Assembly (NCBI GenBank): GCA_947627475.1
Contig: CANQWE010000015.1
Coordinates: 1-38,133 of the forward strand
DNA length: 38,133 bases
DNA from: an uncultured Clostridia bacterium
GTDB taxonomy: Bacteria > Bacillota > Clostridia > Oscillospirales > CAG-272
Direction: 5' to 3'
A program made the position numbers and the translations under genes. Under the pieces are notes generated by a model that was given only the letters and a program-made list of their open reading frames with translations, did no database searches and had not been told where the DNA came from. How positions within the stretch are numbered: the stretch's first letter is position 1; every line of letters begins with the position of its first letter. Of the stretch, positions 8,347 through 16,156 are shown in pieces.

Positions 8347-9990
8347 TCATTCTGCTGTGTATACGGGAATTCCCTTGTTTGTACCGCTGTCCCACAGCGT
8401 ATATTGACAAACAGGCACATCAAACACGGTCATTCCTATATGGACGCCTGTCTCTCCGGTAAATCCGGAGGATCCTGCCGTACCGATCACGGCGCCCTTT
8501 TCCACTTTATCCCCTACTGCCACAGAGGCGCTGGTCATATGGCAGTACCAGCTCTTCAGCCCGTAGCCATGTTCAATTACAACTGTATAACCGCTGTAAT
8601 CCAGGTATCCTGCATACAACACCTCCCCGGCATTGACTGCCTGAATCTCAGTGCCTGCCGCAAGGGCGTAATCGATACCGGTATGCCGATACTGTATGTC
8701 TGTGCCGGTTACCTTCATGGTATGGCCAAATCCGTTTCGCAGCGCGCTCTCCTGGGCCCCGGGCAGGAAGCTACCCTCCCAGTACCGAGTGGCAGAAGCC
8801 TTTTGGGCAATGGGCTCCAAGGTCTCCTGGCATCGCTGGATCGCCGCATCAGATCCATAGGTAGCAGCGATATTGCTGTCTATATTGATCGTCCGTTCCC
8901 GGAAGGAATTGGTCCGTCCGGTCAAATTGATGTTAATCTGCTGAGATGCGCCTCCATAGACAAAATTCAGGGTATAATTGCCAGCAGCCAGATCCCAGTT
9001 GAATGGAATCAGCGCATGCACCTCATCCGATTGTCCATCTTTGTAAAATACCGGCGTGTAATCGATCGACGGCTCGCTGGTAAACGTAATATTTTCCGGA
9101 TTGCTTACATTGGTACCGGTGATGCAAATGAATTCCCCGATCTGCAGGGTGGTAGCCCCGGCATAAAATGCAGCCGGCGCATTCAGCACAGCGTCAAAGG
9201 AATATGTCTGTTCTCCATAATATGTTCGCTCTGCATCCTCATACCATTTTGCAGAAACCTCTGCGTGCACCTGCATGGAGTCGGTAACGGTCAGTGAAGC
9301 GATGTTTTCATAAAGATCGTCAAACACCACCTGATCGGTACTTTTATCTGTGATTTTCACGCCGAAATAATCCGGCTCCACAGGAAAATTCATTACCATA
9401 CCGCCTTCCATGGTATAGGTTTCGATTTCCTCTGTTACAGAAAAGGAAGTATCTGCCTGCGTAAAGTTACCGGTACTATTTTGGAAGCTCCACTGGGAGC
9501 TGGAAGGCTTTGCAGCACTGTCTCCAAGAGAGAGCACCGGCGGCGTACCATTTTCGTACAGGCTGGCTGCATAGGGGCTTTCCAAAAACGCCTGGGCATC
9601 CTTTTCTGCGATCTGATAGGCTTTGCCGTCTCCGTCCATAAAATAACAGTCAGCACTGATCAGCGTAAAATAATATTTATATCCGGCGTCCTTTGCAGCA
9701 GTGCTGATGGTCACCTGATAAAAAGCATTTTCTTCAATAGTAGGCGGGATACTGGCAATTTCCGTTGCATTCTTATTCATATCCAGAAAGGCGGTGATCA
9801 CTTCCATGGACTTTTTTCCATCGCTTCTGTTAAATATAAACGTGTTTCCCCCAACGTCCTTTACAGTGACAGATACTGTATTATGGGTATCCGCCGCGCC
9901 GCCGTTTGTTTTGTTGTAATAGACAACAGAAACAATAGACGGGATAAAAATTGCCACCGTCAAAAGAACAATTAAAAATTTATTTTTCAT
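8347..9990 (-). CDS. Membrane-anchored M23/LytM-fold protein with one zinc ligand missing
   Basis: The 547-residue product has an N-terminal hydrophobic segment (about residues 5-24) after MKNK, so it is probably anchored and faces outside. A long region of mainly beta character follows, including an Ig-like part near residues 260-350 (YAGATTLQIGEFICITGTNV). The M23 (LytM-type) domain fills the last 120 residues: HTGIDYA supplies His436 and Asp440, and YCHM supplies His484. The expected HxH reads HIG, so His517 is kept but the second histidine, normally a zinc ligand, is Gly519. Hydrolase activity is therefore doubtful; a binding or scaffolding role like other degenerate LytM proteins is possible. 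It has its own promoter. Confidence 0.82.
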   Translation of the reverse strand: MKNKFLIVLLTVAIFIPSIVSVVYYNKTNGGAADTHNTVSVTVKDVGGNTFIFNRSDGKKSMEVITAFLDMNKNATEIASIPPTIEENAFYQVTISTAAKDAGYKYYFTLISADCYFMDGDGKAYQIAEKDAQAFLESPYAASLYENGTPPVLSLGDSAAKPSSSQWSFQNSTGNFTQADTSFSVTEEIETYTMEGGMVMNFPVEPDYFGVKITDKSTDQVVFDDLYENIASLTVTDSMQVHAEVSAKWYEDAERTYYGEQTYSFDAVLNAPAAFYAGATTLQIGEFICITGTNVSNPENITFTSEPSIDYTPVFYKDGQSDEVHALIPFNWDLAAGNYTLNFVYGGASQQININLTGRTNSFRERTINIDSNIAATYGSDAAIQRCQETLEPIAQKASATRYWEGSFLPGAQESALRNGFGHTMKVTGTDIQYRHTGIDYALAAGTEIQAVNAGEVLYAGYLDYSGYTVVIEHGYGLKSWYCHMTSASVAVGDKVEKGAVIGTAGSSGFTGETGVHIGMTVFDVPVCQYTLWDSGTNKGIPVYTAE

Positions 9991-10073
9991 AGGAAAATCC
10001 TTTCTTTTCTTCCATTGGGAAGAAAGCAGCCCGGCTGGCTCGGATAATTACAGCAATGTTGACATATATGTTT

Positions 10074-10102
10074 ATTATACTATTTTTTTCGAGGAAGGTC
10101 AA
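10074..10102 (-). promoter_or_regulatory. Sigma-A promoter of the M23-like gene
   Basis: TTGACC (10102-10097) and TATAAT (10079-10074), 17 bp spacer. The leader to the ATG at 9990 is about 75 nt and has an AAAGGA ribosome site. Confidence 0.85.
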
Positions 10103-10221
10103 GTGTCTTTTGCCACGCTAAAAAAGGCTCTTACACAACAGATGCCAAAAAGGAAGATGTATAGATGTCTACATATCTCTCGTCTGTGAAAACATCGTAC
10201 TGCCTCCACTACAGAGAGACA

Positions 10222-10350
10222 AGGCTCCCCTTAAAAAAGGGATTTGGCGACAAAGCCGTCGGTGGAGTTCTTGGTATACTTTCGATACGCAGTTCCTGCA
10301 AAGCCACAGCAGTACAATCCCCCAGTCGGCTCTCCTGGGGGTCTTTGTAC
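10222..10350 (+). repeat. Dispersed palindromic repeat, inverted pair with long left unit
   Basis: This part of the 470 bp gap before degV has no gene. The left unit (10222-10298) has the CTCCCCTTAAAAAAGGG stem, GGCGACAAAGCCGTC and the GGTATACTTTC...CAGTTCCTG tail also found at 21131-21211 and, inverted, at 11801-11880. The right part (TACAATCCCCC...CTGGGGG) is an inverted copy of the basic unit. Confidence 0.7.
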
Positions 10351-10354
10351 CCCT

Positions 10355-10426
10355 TGCCTCCCCTGTGTGGGGGCGCGCAGCAGACCCTGGAGTGGTGGCA
10401 CGGCGTAGCCGTGACGGTAGGGTTGC
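10355..10426 (+). repeat. Further copy of the dispersed palindromic repeat
   Basis: TTGCCTCCCCTGTGTGGGGG is followed, after a 15-20 bp insertion, by GTGGCACGGCGTAGCCGTGAC and GGTAGGGTTG. The CACGGCGTAGCCGTG core is a perfect palindromic hairpin. Confidence 0.65.
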
Positions 10427-10484
10427 TTTTTTCTATCTTCCTTCAGCCCTTTTTGCGTCAGAGCCTAATAAAACAAAAAACGCG

Positions 10485-10513
10485 TTGTTTCTTATGTGCT
10501 TCTATGTTACAAT
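10485..10513 (+). promoter_or_regulatory. Probable sigma-A promoter of degV
   Basis: TTGTTT and TACAAT with a 17 bp spacer, about 60 bp before the degV ATG. The -35 box is weak. Confidence 0.6.
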
Positions 10514-10572
10514 ATTGTAAATATATTCTATGCGCACATAAAAATATATAAAAACAAAAAAGAGGTGAATCC

Positions 10573-11460
10573 ATGACAGACTACATTTTAAGCTGCTGCT
10601 CCACGGCAGATTTGAGCGAGGACCACTTTAAAAGCAGGGGGATCCATTACATTTGCTTTCACTATTTTCTGGACGGAAAAGCCTATGACGATGACCTGGG
10701 AAAATCCCTCTCCTTTGAAGCCTTCTACAAAGCAATGGCCCAGGGAGCAGAGACAAAGACGTCACAAATCAACGCAGACGAATTCATCGCGTACTTCACG
10801 CCCTTTTTGGACGCAGGTTTGGATATCCTCCATGTCACCCTTTCCTCAGGCATATCCGGGGTATACAACTCTGCGGTGATCGCCGGGAGGGAGCTTATGG
10901 AAAAGTATCCGGACCGAAAGATCTACATTGTAGATTCACTGGGGGCCTCCTCCGGATACGGACTGCTGATGGACCGTCTGGCAGATCTGCGGGATGAGGG
11001 GATGGACATCGATACCCTGTATCAGTGGGCCCAGGACCACCGGCTGGAGCTGCACCATTGGTTTTTCTCCACAGACCTGACCTTCTATGTGAAGGGTGGA
11101 CGCATCTCAAAGGCAGCCGGATGGTTTGGTACGATGCTGAAAATCTGTCCCCTGCTGAACATGGACAACCGGGGACGTCTTATTCCCCGGCATAAAGTAC
11201 GTGGAAAAAGCAGCGTGATTCAGGAAATTGTAAAGAAAATGGAAGTGCATGCCAGAGGCGGCCTGGGGTATAACGGGAAATGCTATATCTCCAATTCCGC
11301 GTGCATTGAGGACGCGAAAGCTGTGGCGGCCCTTGTGGAAAAGCGGTTTCCTCTGTTAGACGGTCCCGTACAGATCTACAGTGTGGGTACCACCATCGGC
11401 AGCCATACAGGTCCAGGTACTGTAGCTCTGTTTTTCTGGGGCGATCAGCGTATGGACTGA
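10573..11460 (+). CDS. DegV family fatty-acid-binding protein
   Basis: DegV/FakB-family proteins bind a fatty acid, and in Firmicutes FakB partners present it to the FakA kinase for phosphorylation and membrane lipid synthesis. The 295-residue product has the family order: ILSCCSTADL at the N-terminus, KTSQINADEF (TSQ motif), LSSGISGVYNSA, IVDSLGASSGYGLL, YVKGGRISKAAGWFGTMLKI and a late SVGTTIGSHTGPGTVALFF. Length is normal. An AGAGGTG ribosome site precedes the ATG. It stands alone between two repeat-rich gaps. Which fatty acid it binds cannot be read from sequence, and no fakA is nearby. Confidence 0.92.
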   Translation: MTDYILSCCSTADLSEDHFKSRGIHYICFHYFLDGKAYDDDLGKSLSFEAFYKAMAQGAETKTSQINADEFIAYFTPFLDAGLDILHVTLSSGISGVYNSAVIAGRELMEKYPDRKIYIVDSLGASSGYGLLMDRLADLRDEGMDIDTLYQWAQDHRLELHHWFFSTDLTFYVKGGRISKAAGWFGTMLKICPLLNMDNRGRLIPRHKVRGKSSVIQEIVKKMEVHARGGLGYNGKCYISNSACIEDAKAVAALVEKRFPLLDGPVQIYSVGTTIGSHTGPGTVALFFWGDQRMD

Positions 11461-11590
11461 TATTAAGGCACACATCTGCCGCGATGGATCGTCGAGCGAT
11501 CCATCCAAGGTATTGTCAGTAAACTACATAATAGGCCACATAGCGTTAAACAGTCCGCCATGGCGTTCCCGCGAAAACGACCGTACAAAG

Positions 11591-11760
11591 CCCCCCTTGT
11601 AAGCAGATCGCTATGCGACTCCCAGGGAGTTGTCTGGATAGCAATCATACAAAAGGTTTTCCAGCAAAGGAGATGGCTTCGCAACGCCGGGCGCTCCCAA
11701 GTCAGCGGCTACACAAAAAGGCCCCCATGTAAGGAGATGGCTTTGCAACTCCCAGGGGGC
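11591..11760 (+). repeat. Three imperfect copies of a 36-40 bp palindromic sequence
   Basis: Copies at about 11591-11626, 11664-11700 and 11721-11760 share the pattern CCCCC-TTGTAAGgAGATgGCTttGCaACTCCCAGGG. The third copy is bounded by GCCCCC and GGGGGC, so it can fold alone. CCGCGAAAAC occurs before the first and after the third. The surrounding gap (11461-11908) otherwise holds no gene that I can see. Confidence 0.6.
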
Positions 11761-11800
11761 TTCCGCGAAAACAGGTGGGGGACTTAATACTACGTCTTTG

Positions 11801-11886
11801 CTGAATCTGCAAAAGGAAAGCACGCCTATACAAACCCTCCATTACGCTTTCCGTGCTACCTCCCTTTACACAAGGGAGGCTTTTTT
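11801..11886 (-). repeat. Dispersed repeat, long (80 bp) version
   Basis: Read on the minus strand: GCCTCCCTTGTGTAAAGGGAGG, AGCACGGAAAGCGT, GGAGGGTTTGTATAGG, then CTTTCC and GCAGATTC. This aligns over about 80 bp with 21131-21211. On the plus strand its last hairpin is followed by CTTTTTTG, so the repeat can double as a transcription terminator. Confidence 0.75.
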
Positions 11887-11908
11887 GCTGCGGCGTTCAT
11901 TTGCTGTT

Positions 11909-12344
11909 TTAATTTAACAATTTGCGATTTAATTCATATAAGGCAGTTTTATTGGAATCCCATTTCAGCGTAGCACTCGTCTCTTTATAATTCAACCAAA
12001 CACAGTCGATATGTTCGTGAGACAAAACAATTTCTTCCTTACATTCAAATCCAAACGAATATTCAGGAATTGCATATATATCATCAGGCCAATGATAAAG
12101 AAGCCTTTTAGGGAAGATATCCACAGGAATATAACACATCGATTTAACGAAATAATATTAACGATCGAAACTCCACCCTCTTCGAGAATTTCTCTTTTTG
12201 CCGCTTCTTCGGGAGTTTCTTTATCCTCCCCACCTCCTGCGATAAATTGCCACTGATCGCAATCAGAACGGTGCTGCACGCAATAAAAAGGAGTGTCATT
12301 TATATATCTATATGGAATAGCAAGTATTTGAAATGGGGTCTCAT
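11909..12344 (-). pseudogene. Decayed Nudix hydrolase gene with two frameshifts
   Basis: A Nudix-type hydrolase would cleave nucleoside diphosphate-linked substrates. A full Nudix box is legible: AGGGEDKETPEEAAKREILE followed by EGGV. The reading frame then has to change near 12140-12148 to continue into MCYIPVDIFPKRLLYHWPDD and the rest of the expected C-terminus. A second shift is likely at the start: AAAGGAG is well placed for the ATG at 12344, but that ATG is out of frame with PFQILAIPYRY by one base. Each site can be explained by loss of one base, giving an original product of about 145 residues. Sequencing error is possible but would need two events. The region is AT-rich compared with its neighbours. 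Confidence 0.8.
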
Positions 12345-12497
12345 AAAAGTCTCCTTTCTGATTCATCTTTTGAATAGAAATCAATTGTTTTTCATTATTC
12401 CCTTATCAACAGTACCTGTAGAAAAAATCCAGATAAACTGTCTGTTGCTGAATTGTATATCGCTGAATTATCCATCTCAAAATTGTCTATAACAAAT

Positions 12498-12968
12498 TTA
12501 TATGTTGCTGACCTCATCATTTATCAACCACTTTAATTCATCAACTTGTTCAAATAATATTTCCTTTGTAAAATCAGGTTTTATTGCCACTGTATCCACT
12601 TCATCTTTTGTAAACCATTTTATTTCAATATCTTCTTCTTTTTTTGAATTATCAATTTCATCTAATAAAACAACCCGGTATATTATCAGCAATTCATGAA
12701 TTTTATTATTCTTAAAAATAAACAGATTCTCACATACTCTTACAAGATTTACAACTTTACAGCGACATCCTATTTCTTCGCTAATTTCTCGTATAATTGC
12801 ATTTTTACATAACTCGCCGTATTTTACCCTGCCGCCAAGCAAATTCCAGAAATCATCAGTCTTTCTTCTGTGAAGCAGTATCCTTCCGTCTTTTTCAATA
12901 ATGCAGGAAACCCTGAGATTGAATTGAATTTCATTACCATAAAAAAAGCTAATATCATCTTTCACCAT
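12498..12968 (-). CDS. Nudix hydrolase
   Basis: 156-residue Nudix protein. The box is intact: GGRVKYGELCKNAIIREISE followed by EIGC, including the metal-binding REISEE glutamates. RILLHRRKTDDFWNLLGG precedes it in the usual order. The C-terminus is charged (KKEEDIEIKWFTKDEVD), a common layout in MutT/ADP-ribose-type members, but the substrate cannot be told. AGGAGAG lies 7 nt before the ATG. Codon use is strongly AT-biased, with many AAA, ATT and TTT codons, unlike the flanking genes. With the decayed Nudix gene 150 bp downstream it forms an AT-rich island that looks acquired. Confidence 0.9.
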   Translation of the reverse strand: MVKDDISFFYGNEIQFNLRVSCIIEKDGRILLHRRKTDDFWNLLGGRVKYGELCKNAIIREISEEIGCRCKVVNLVRVCENLFIFKNNKIHELLIIYRVVLLDEIDNSKKEEDIEIKWFTKDEVDTVAIKPDFTKEILFEQVDELKWLINDEVSNI

Positions 12969-13146
12969 GTAATTACTCTCCTAAATTTGTTACTATCGTT
13001 TAGTTATGATATCAAAAATCATTTATTGCGAATTCCGCATTTGTATACTAAGCCAACACATACCGCAAAAATCAATCTGCGGCACTTGTTTGAACAATAG
13101 TATTCTCCTTTAGGAGCATGAACATAATGCCGGGGGATTTTTTCTT

Positions 13147-14172
13147 TTAATTGAATTTGTAGATTTTGTGCACAAGGCGATACATTCCTACCGTTGTTTT
13201 TCTGCCCAGCTTTCCGGGCAGATTCATAAACGCAGAGAGGGAGCTGTATTTGAGCTTCCGATATGTATGGATATCCTGCTCCCGAAGAAAACGCCAAAGT
13301 GCTTTTTGCTTTTCAATATTTTCCGGTGTGTTTCCAATCAGCAAGAACACACAGCATATGTTGATCATCATAGCCAGCTCGTGGAGCATATACCGATAAA
13401 GCCGCCTACTCTGCAGCTTGATCTGATTCAAGTCATGGCACTGGATCATTAGCTTGGCTACTTTGATCTGCTGATCAATGCGTTTAATCATGTTTTTCTC
13501 GCTGACCGACTGCTCATCGCTGCCTACATAATACAAATACAAATCCAGATCCATATAATAAATGCGCTTTACATAAGGAAACGGCTCGTACATATACAGA
13601 TTATCCACATAAAAAGTATGCTTGGGCAAAGCGATGGAATGCTCCCGCAGCAGGGCCGTGCGGTATACCACCGAGTGCATCATAAGATACTGGGACGGGC
13701 CGAAGGGCTTTGTGTCTTCCCAGGTACACAGCTGCTCCTGCGGAAAAATATGCCGGTAGCTCATGGTACGGCGATTGCCGGTGTCAATGCGCACATATAC
13801 GTAGTTGCATACATACATATCCGCATCCTGCCCCGCCCGTACCATTTCCCGTAAACGCCCAAGAAACTGCTCCAGTGCATCCCGGTCCAAGCGGTCGTCC
13901 GAATCCACCACCTTATAATACATGCCTCTGGCATTGCGCATTCCCTGGTTAACGCCTTCCCCATGTCCGCCGTTTTCCTGGTGAATCACCCGGACAATAT
14001 CCGGATATTTTTCAGCATAGGCATCTGCAACCGCACCGGTATTATCGGCAGATCCATCGTTTACAATAATAATTTCAATATCGTCGCCGGCGCCCAGCAA
14101 GGATTCTATGCAATGATGCATAAACGCGCCGGAATTATAGCATGGAATCGCAAACGTAATCAATTTATCCAT
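13147..14172 (-). CDS. Family 2 glycosyltransferase
   Basis: Cytoplasmic-facing GT-A fold transferase that would add a sugar from a nucleotide sugar to a cell-surface glycan or teichoic-type polymer. The 341-residue product begins MDKLITFAIPCYNSGAFMHHC, with IEIIIVNDGSADNTGAVAD and YYKVVDSDDRLDRDALEQFL, the last carrying the DxD-type metal motif (DSDD). No clear membrane span. I chose the ATG at 14172, after AAAGGA. An in-frame extension to 14262 overlaps the promoter. Acceptor and donor are unknown, and no polysaccharide cluster is adjacent. Confidence 0.9.
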   Translation of the reverse strand: MDKLITFAIPCYNSGAFMHHCIESLLGAGDDIEIIIVNDGSADNTGAVADAYAEKYPDIVRVIHQENGGHGEGVNQGMRNARGMYYKVVDSDDRLDRDALEQFLGRLREMVRAGQDADMYVCNYVYVRIDTGNRRTMSYRHIFPQEQLCTWEDTKPFGPSQYLMMHSVVYRTALLREHSIALPKHTFYVDNLYMYEPFPYVKRIYYMDLDLYLYYVGSDEQSVSEKNMIKRIDQQIKVAKLMIQCHDLNQIKLQSRRLYRYMLHELAMMINICCVFLLIGNTPENIEKQKALWRFLREQDIHTYRKLKYSSLSAFMNLPGKLGRKTTVGMYRLVHKIYKFN

Positions 14173-14206
14173 GTTTACTATCCTTTCTGATGGAGTGTGC
14201 ATTTCA

Positions 14207-14235
14207 ATTATATACAGAAAAGTTCTGTTTTGCAA
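14207..14235 (-). promoter_or_regulatory. Sigma-A promoter of the glycosyltransferase gene
   Basis: TTGCAA (14235-14230) and TATAAT (14212-14207) with a 17 bp spacer. It lies inside the open frame upstream of 14172, so translation must start at 14172. Confidence 0.82.
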
Positions 14236-14433
14236 GCGAATTTTCAGGAATTGTTCTTGCATCGTTTACATATTTCCTGTAAAATAAAAGAAAAAGCGGC
14301 CTCTCTCTTCCACTCTTGTAAAGCCAAGGAATTATCGCGCTTCGCCCGTGAAACGCTGCACCAGGCACTATATTCCCTATATCAAGAGATTGCCGTATGA
14401 CTTACGAAAAAATAAAACGCACCCTCGGCAAAC

Positions 14434-14612
14434 GGTTGATGGAAAGATAGAGACCCTCCCTGTGTTAGCTACCGCTGCCACCTCATGGAGCCGCGTAGCA
14501 ATCTTCCGGGAATGCCTGCCTCCCACTGCAGTGTTTTGCGGGCGAAACATGAGAAGGTGTCATGGCGAAGCCGTGACGGAGGAAGAGACATATAGACGAT
14601 TTTCCATCAACC
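14434..14612. repeat. Repeat element bounded by a 12 bp exact inverted repeat
   Basis: GGTTGATGGAAA (14434-14445) returns inverted at 14601-14612. Inside is a copy of the dispersed unit (GGTGTCATGGCGAAGCCGTGACGG, 14554-14580) with a TCATGGC-GAA-GCCGTGA hairpin. The right end resembles 17485-17512. The rest of the gap (14236-14655) shows no gene. Confidence 0.6.
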
Positions 14613-14655
14613 ATCTGCTGTTGAACTGAACCAAAAACAAAAAGGATTTCTGCAT

Positions 14656-15261
14656 ATGTCAAAAATTACATGGAAAGGCGGTACCCTGCTGGGGCCGCTG
14701 CCTCCGGCACTGGTAACCTGCGGTACCATGGAAAAGGCGAATATTATAACCATTGCGTGGACCGGCATCTGCAATACACTCCCTCCGAAAACATATATAT
14801 CCGTCCGTCCGGAACGCCATTCCTATTCTATCATTAAAAATAGCGGCGAGTTTATCATCCATCTAACGCCTGCCTCTCTGATTCGCGCCGCGGACTGGTG
14901 CGGGATCCACACCGGCCGCAAGGTGGACAAATTTGCCCATTGGAGTCTTACGAAGGAGACGGCGTCCGTGGTAGCCCCGCCTGTGATCGTCCAGTGCCCG
15001 CTGGCTTTGGAATGCAGAGTCGATCAGATAATTTCACTGGGCAGTCATGATATGTTTTTGGCAGATATCGTTGCTGTTGATGTAGAGGCATCACTGATCG
15101 ATGGGGCGGGCAGGCTGCATCTGGAACGAGCAAACCTTGCAGCCTTTGCACATGGGGCGTATTATGCTCTTGGCAGACAATTGCAGCCCTTTGGCTTTTC
15201 TGTTCGAAAAAAGCATAAAAAAGGGCTGGGGGAAAAGGGCATCTGCCAACGGAAGAATTGA
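14656..15261 (+). CDS. Flavin reductase family protein (FMN-binding split barrel)
   Basis: 201-residue protein of the flavin reductase-like, FMN-binding group. It has LGPLPPALVTCGTMEKANI, then TIAWTGICNTLPPKTYISVR, SYSIIKNSGEFIIHL and a later CPLALECRVDQIISLGSHDM, the usual order for this fold. These proteins bind FMN and reduce flavin, or serve as redox partners, in anaerobes. The substrate is not evident. The start has an AAAGGAT site. The end overlaps the promoter of the next gene. The C-terminus is basic (KKHKKGLGEKG). Confidence 0.85.
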   Translation: MSKITWKGGTLLGPLPPALVTCGTMEKANIITIAWTGICNTLPPKTYISVRPERHSYSIIKNSGEFIIHLTPASLIRAADWCGIHTGRKVDKFAHWSLTKETASVVAPPVIVQCPLALECRVDQIISLGSHDMFLADIVAVDVEASLIDGAGRLHLERANLAAFAHGAYYALGRQLQPFGFSVRKKHKKGLGEKGICQRKN

Positions 15262-15285
15262 CAATTTTTTTATTACTGTTATAAT
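15258..15285 (+). promoter_or_regulatory. Sigma-A promoter of the zinc-ribbon membrane protein gene
   Basis: TTGACA and TATAAT with a 16 bp spacer, beginning inside the stop codon of the flavin reductase gene. A CCGTCA/TGACGG hairpin sits in the leader at about 15299-15317. Confidence 0.75.
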
Positions 15286-15341
15286 ATACTGTAATAGCCG
15301 TCAGATCCTTTTGACGGTAGATTGGTGAGGTTGATCGCAAT

Positions 15342-16127
15342 ATGACCTGTCCCAAATGCGGATTTACATATACAGATTCCCTGTCCACTTGCCCCAAATG
15401 TGGACAAATAAGTCGTGTAAATGTACTACAGAAATCCGTTCAAGCAGTTTTTGATTCCCTGCTGTTTCGCTGTATCTGTATCATGAGTACTGTGACTGCA
15501 GTGTTATATTTGTGCAGCGGCCGCTTGGGCCTGTTTTGGATCCTGTTTTCTGCAGCCGGTTGGATCACTTGTGCCGAAAAGGCTTCACCCAGGCAGCTGG
15601 CTGCCGGACTGCAGTTTTATTCTATTATATTGAAATGCCTGTATTATGTCATGCTGGCACTGGCCGGACTGCTTGCGCTCCTTGCCGTCGCGATTCTCAT
15701 CGTAGGGTCCTTCACCGGGGACACATGGCTGACTTATCTGGCAGGCGTAGCTACAGAATACGGTACAGGTATCATCCCTGTAGCAACACTGGGAAGGCTT
15801 TTGGATACGGTAGTTTCCTTTGAAGGAATGGTTGCCGTAGCAGCAGCGGTCATCGCGCTTTTTGCCATAGCTGTCGCTGTATTTTTTCTGACAAAACTTT
15901 TTTATCCAGTCCAGCACTATATCTATGGGCTTCTCCATACGGTGCGGGATGGGGAAACGGCGACCTTGGAAGGCCCGACTCATGCAAGTACCTGCCTGTT
16001 TATTTTTGCGGGGATACAGGGGCTTTCCTCTATAACTTATATCAGCCTTGGTAATGGTATTGCAGTGGCCGCGTCTCTTTGTGCCGCAGCAACCTTGTTT
16101 TCCCTGGCCTGGCTCATCCGAAAATAA
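15342..16127 (+). CDS. Zinc-ribbon integral membrane protein of unknown function
   Basis: 261 residues. The N-terminus has two CPKCG knuckles (Cys3/6 and Cys17/20), a zinc ribbon. After it come about six hydrophobic segments, roughly at residues 43-60, 65-80, 100-130, 163-190, 213-230 and 240-257, so it is an inner membrane protein with a cytoplasmic zinc ribbon. I do not recognise a family beyond this layout, which is common in Firmicutes. It has its own promoter and a shared bidirectional terminator, so it is a single-gene unit. Confidence 0.75.
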   Translation: MTCPKCGFTYTDSLSTCPKCGQISRVNVLQKSVQAVFDSLLFRCICIMSTVTAVLYLCSGRLGLFWILFSAAGWITCAEKASPRQLAAGLQFYSIILKCLYYVMLALAGLLALLAVAILIVGSFTGDTWLTYLAGVATEYGTGIIPVATLGRLLDTVVSFEGMVAVAAAVIALFAIAVAVFFLTKLFYPVQHYIYGLLHTVRDGETATLEGPTHASTCLFIFAGIQGLSSITYISLGNGIAVAASLCAAATLFSLAWLIRK

Positions 16128-16151
16128 AAAGACGCCTGCGGCGTCTTTTTT
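16126..16151. terminator. Bidirectional intrinsic terminator
   Basis: AAAAAGACGCC-TGC-GGCGTCTTTTTT. It has A and T runs on both sides, so it can end both the zinc-ribbon gene and the converging FkbM gene. Confidence 0.93.
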
Positions 16152-16156
16152 CATAT

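Noticed and set aside
11591-11760. CRISPR array in the repeat-rich gap
   Set aside because: Only three imperfect palindromic copies with variable spacing, and no cas gene in the window.
13019-13297. Open frame of 92 codons on the minus strand, rich in Cys and basic residues, downstream of and overlapping the glycosyltransferase
   Set aside because: It overlaps the end of the glycosyltransferase in another frame, has no ribosome site and shows no recognisable family pattern. The non-overlapping part is AT-rich intergenic DNA.
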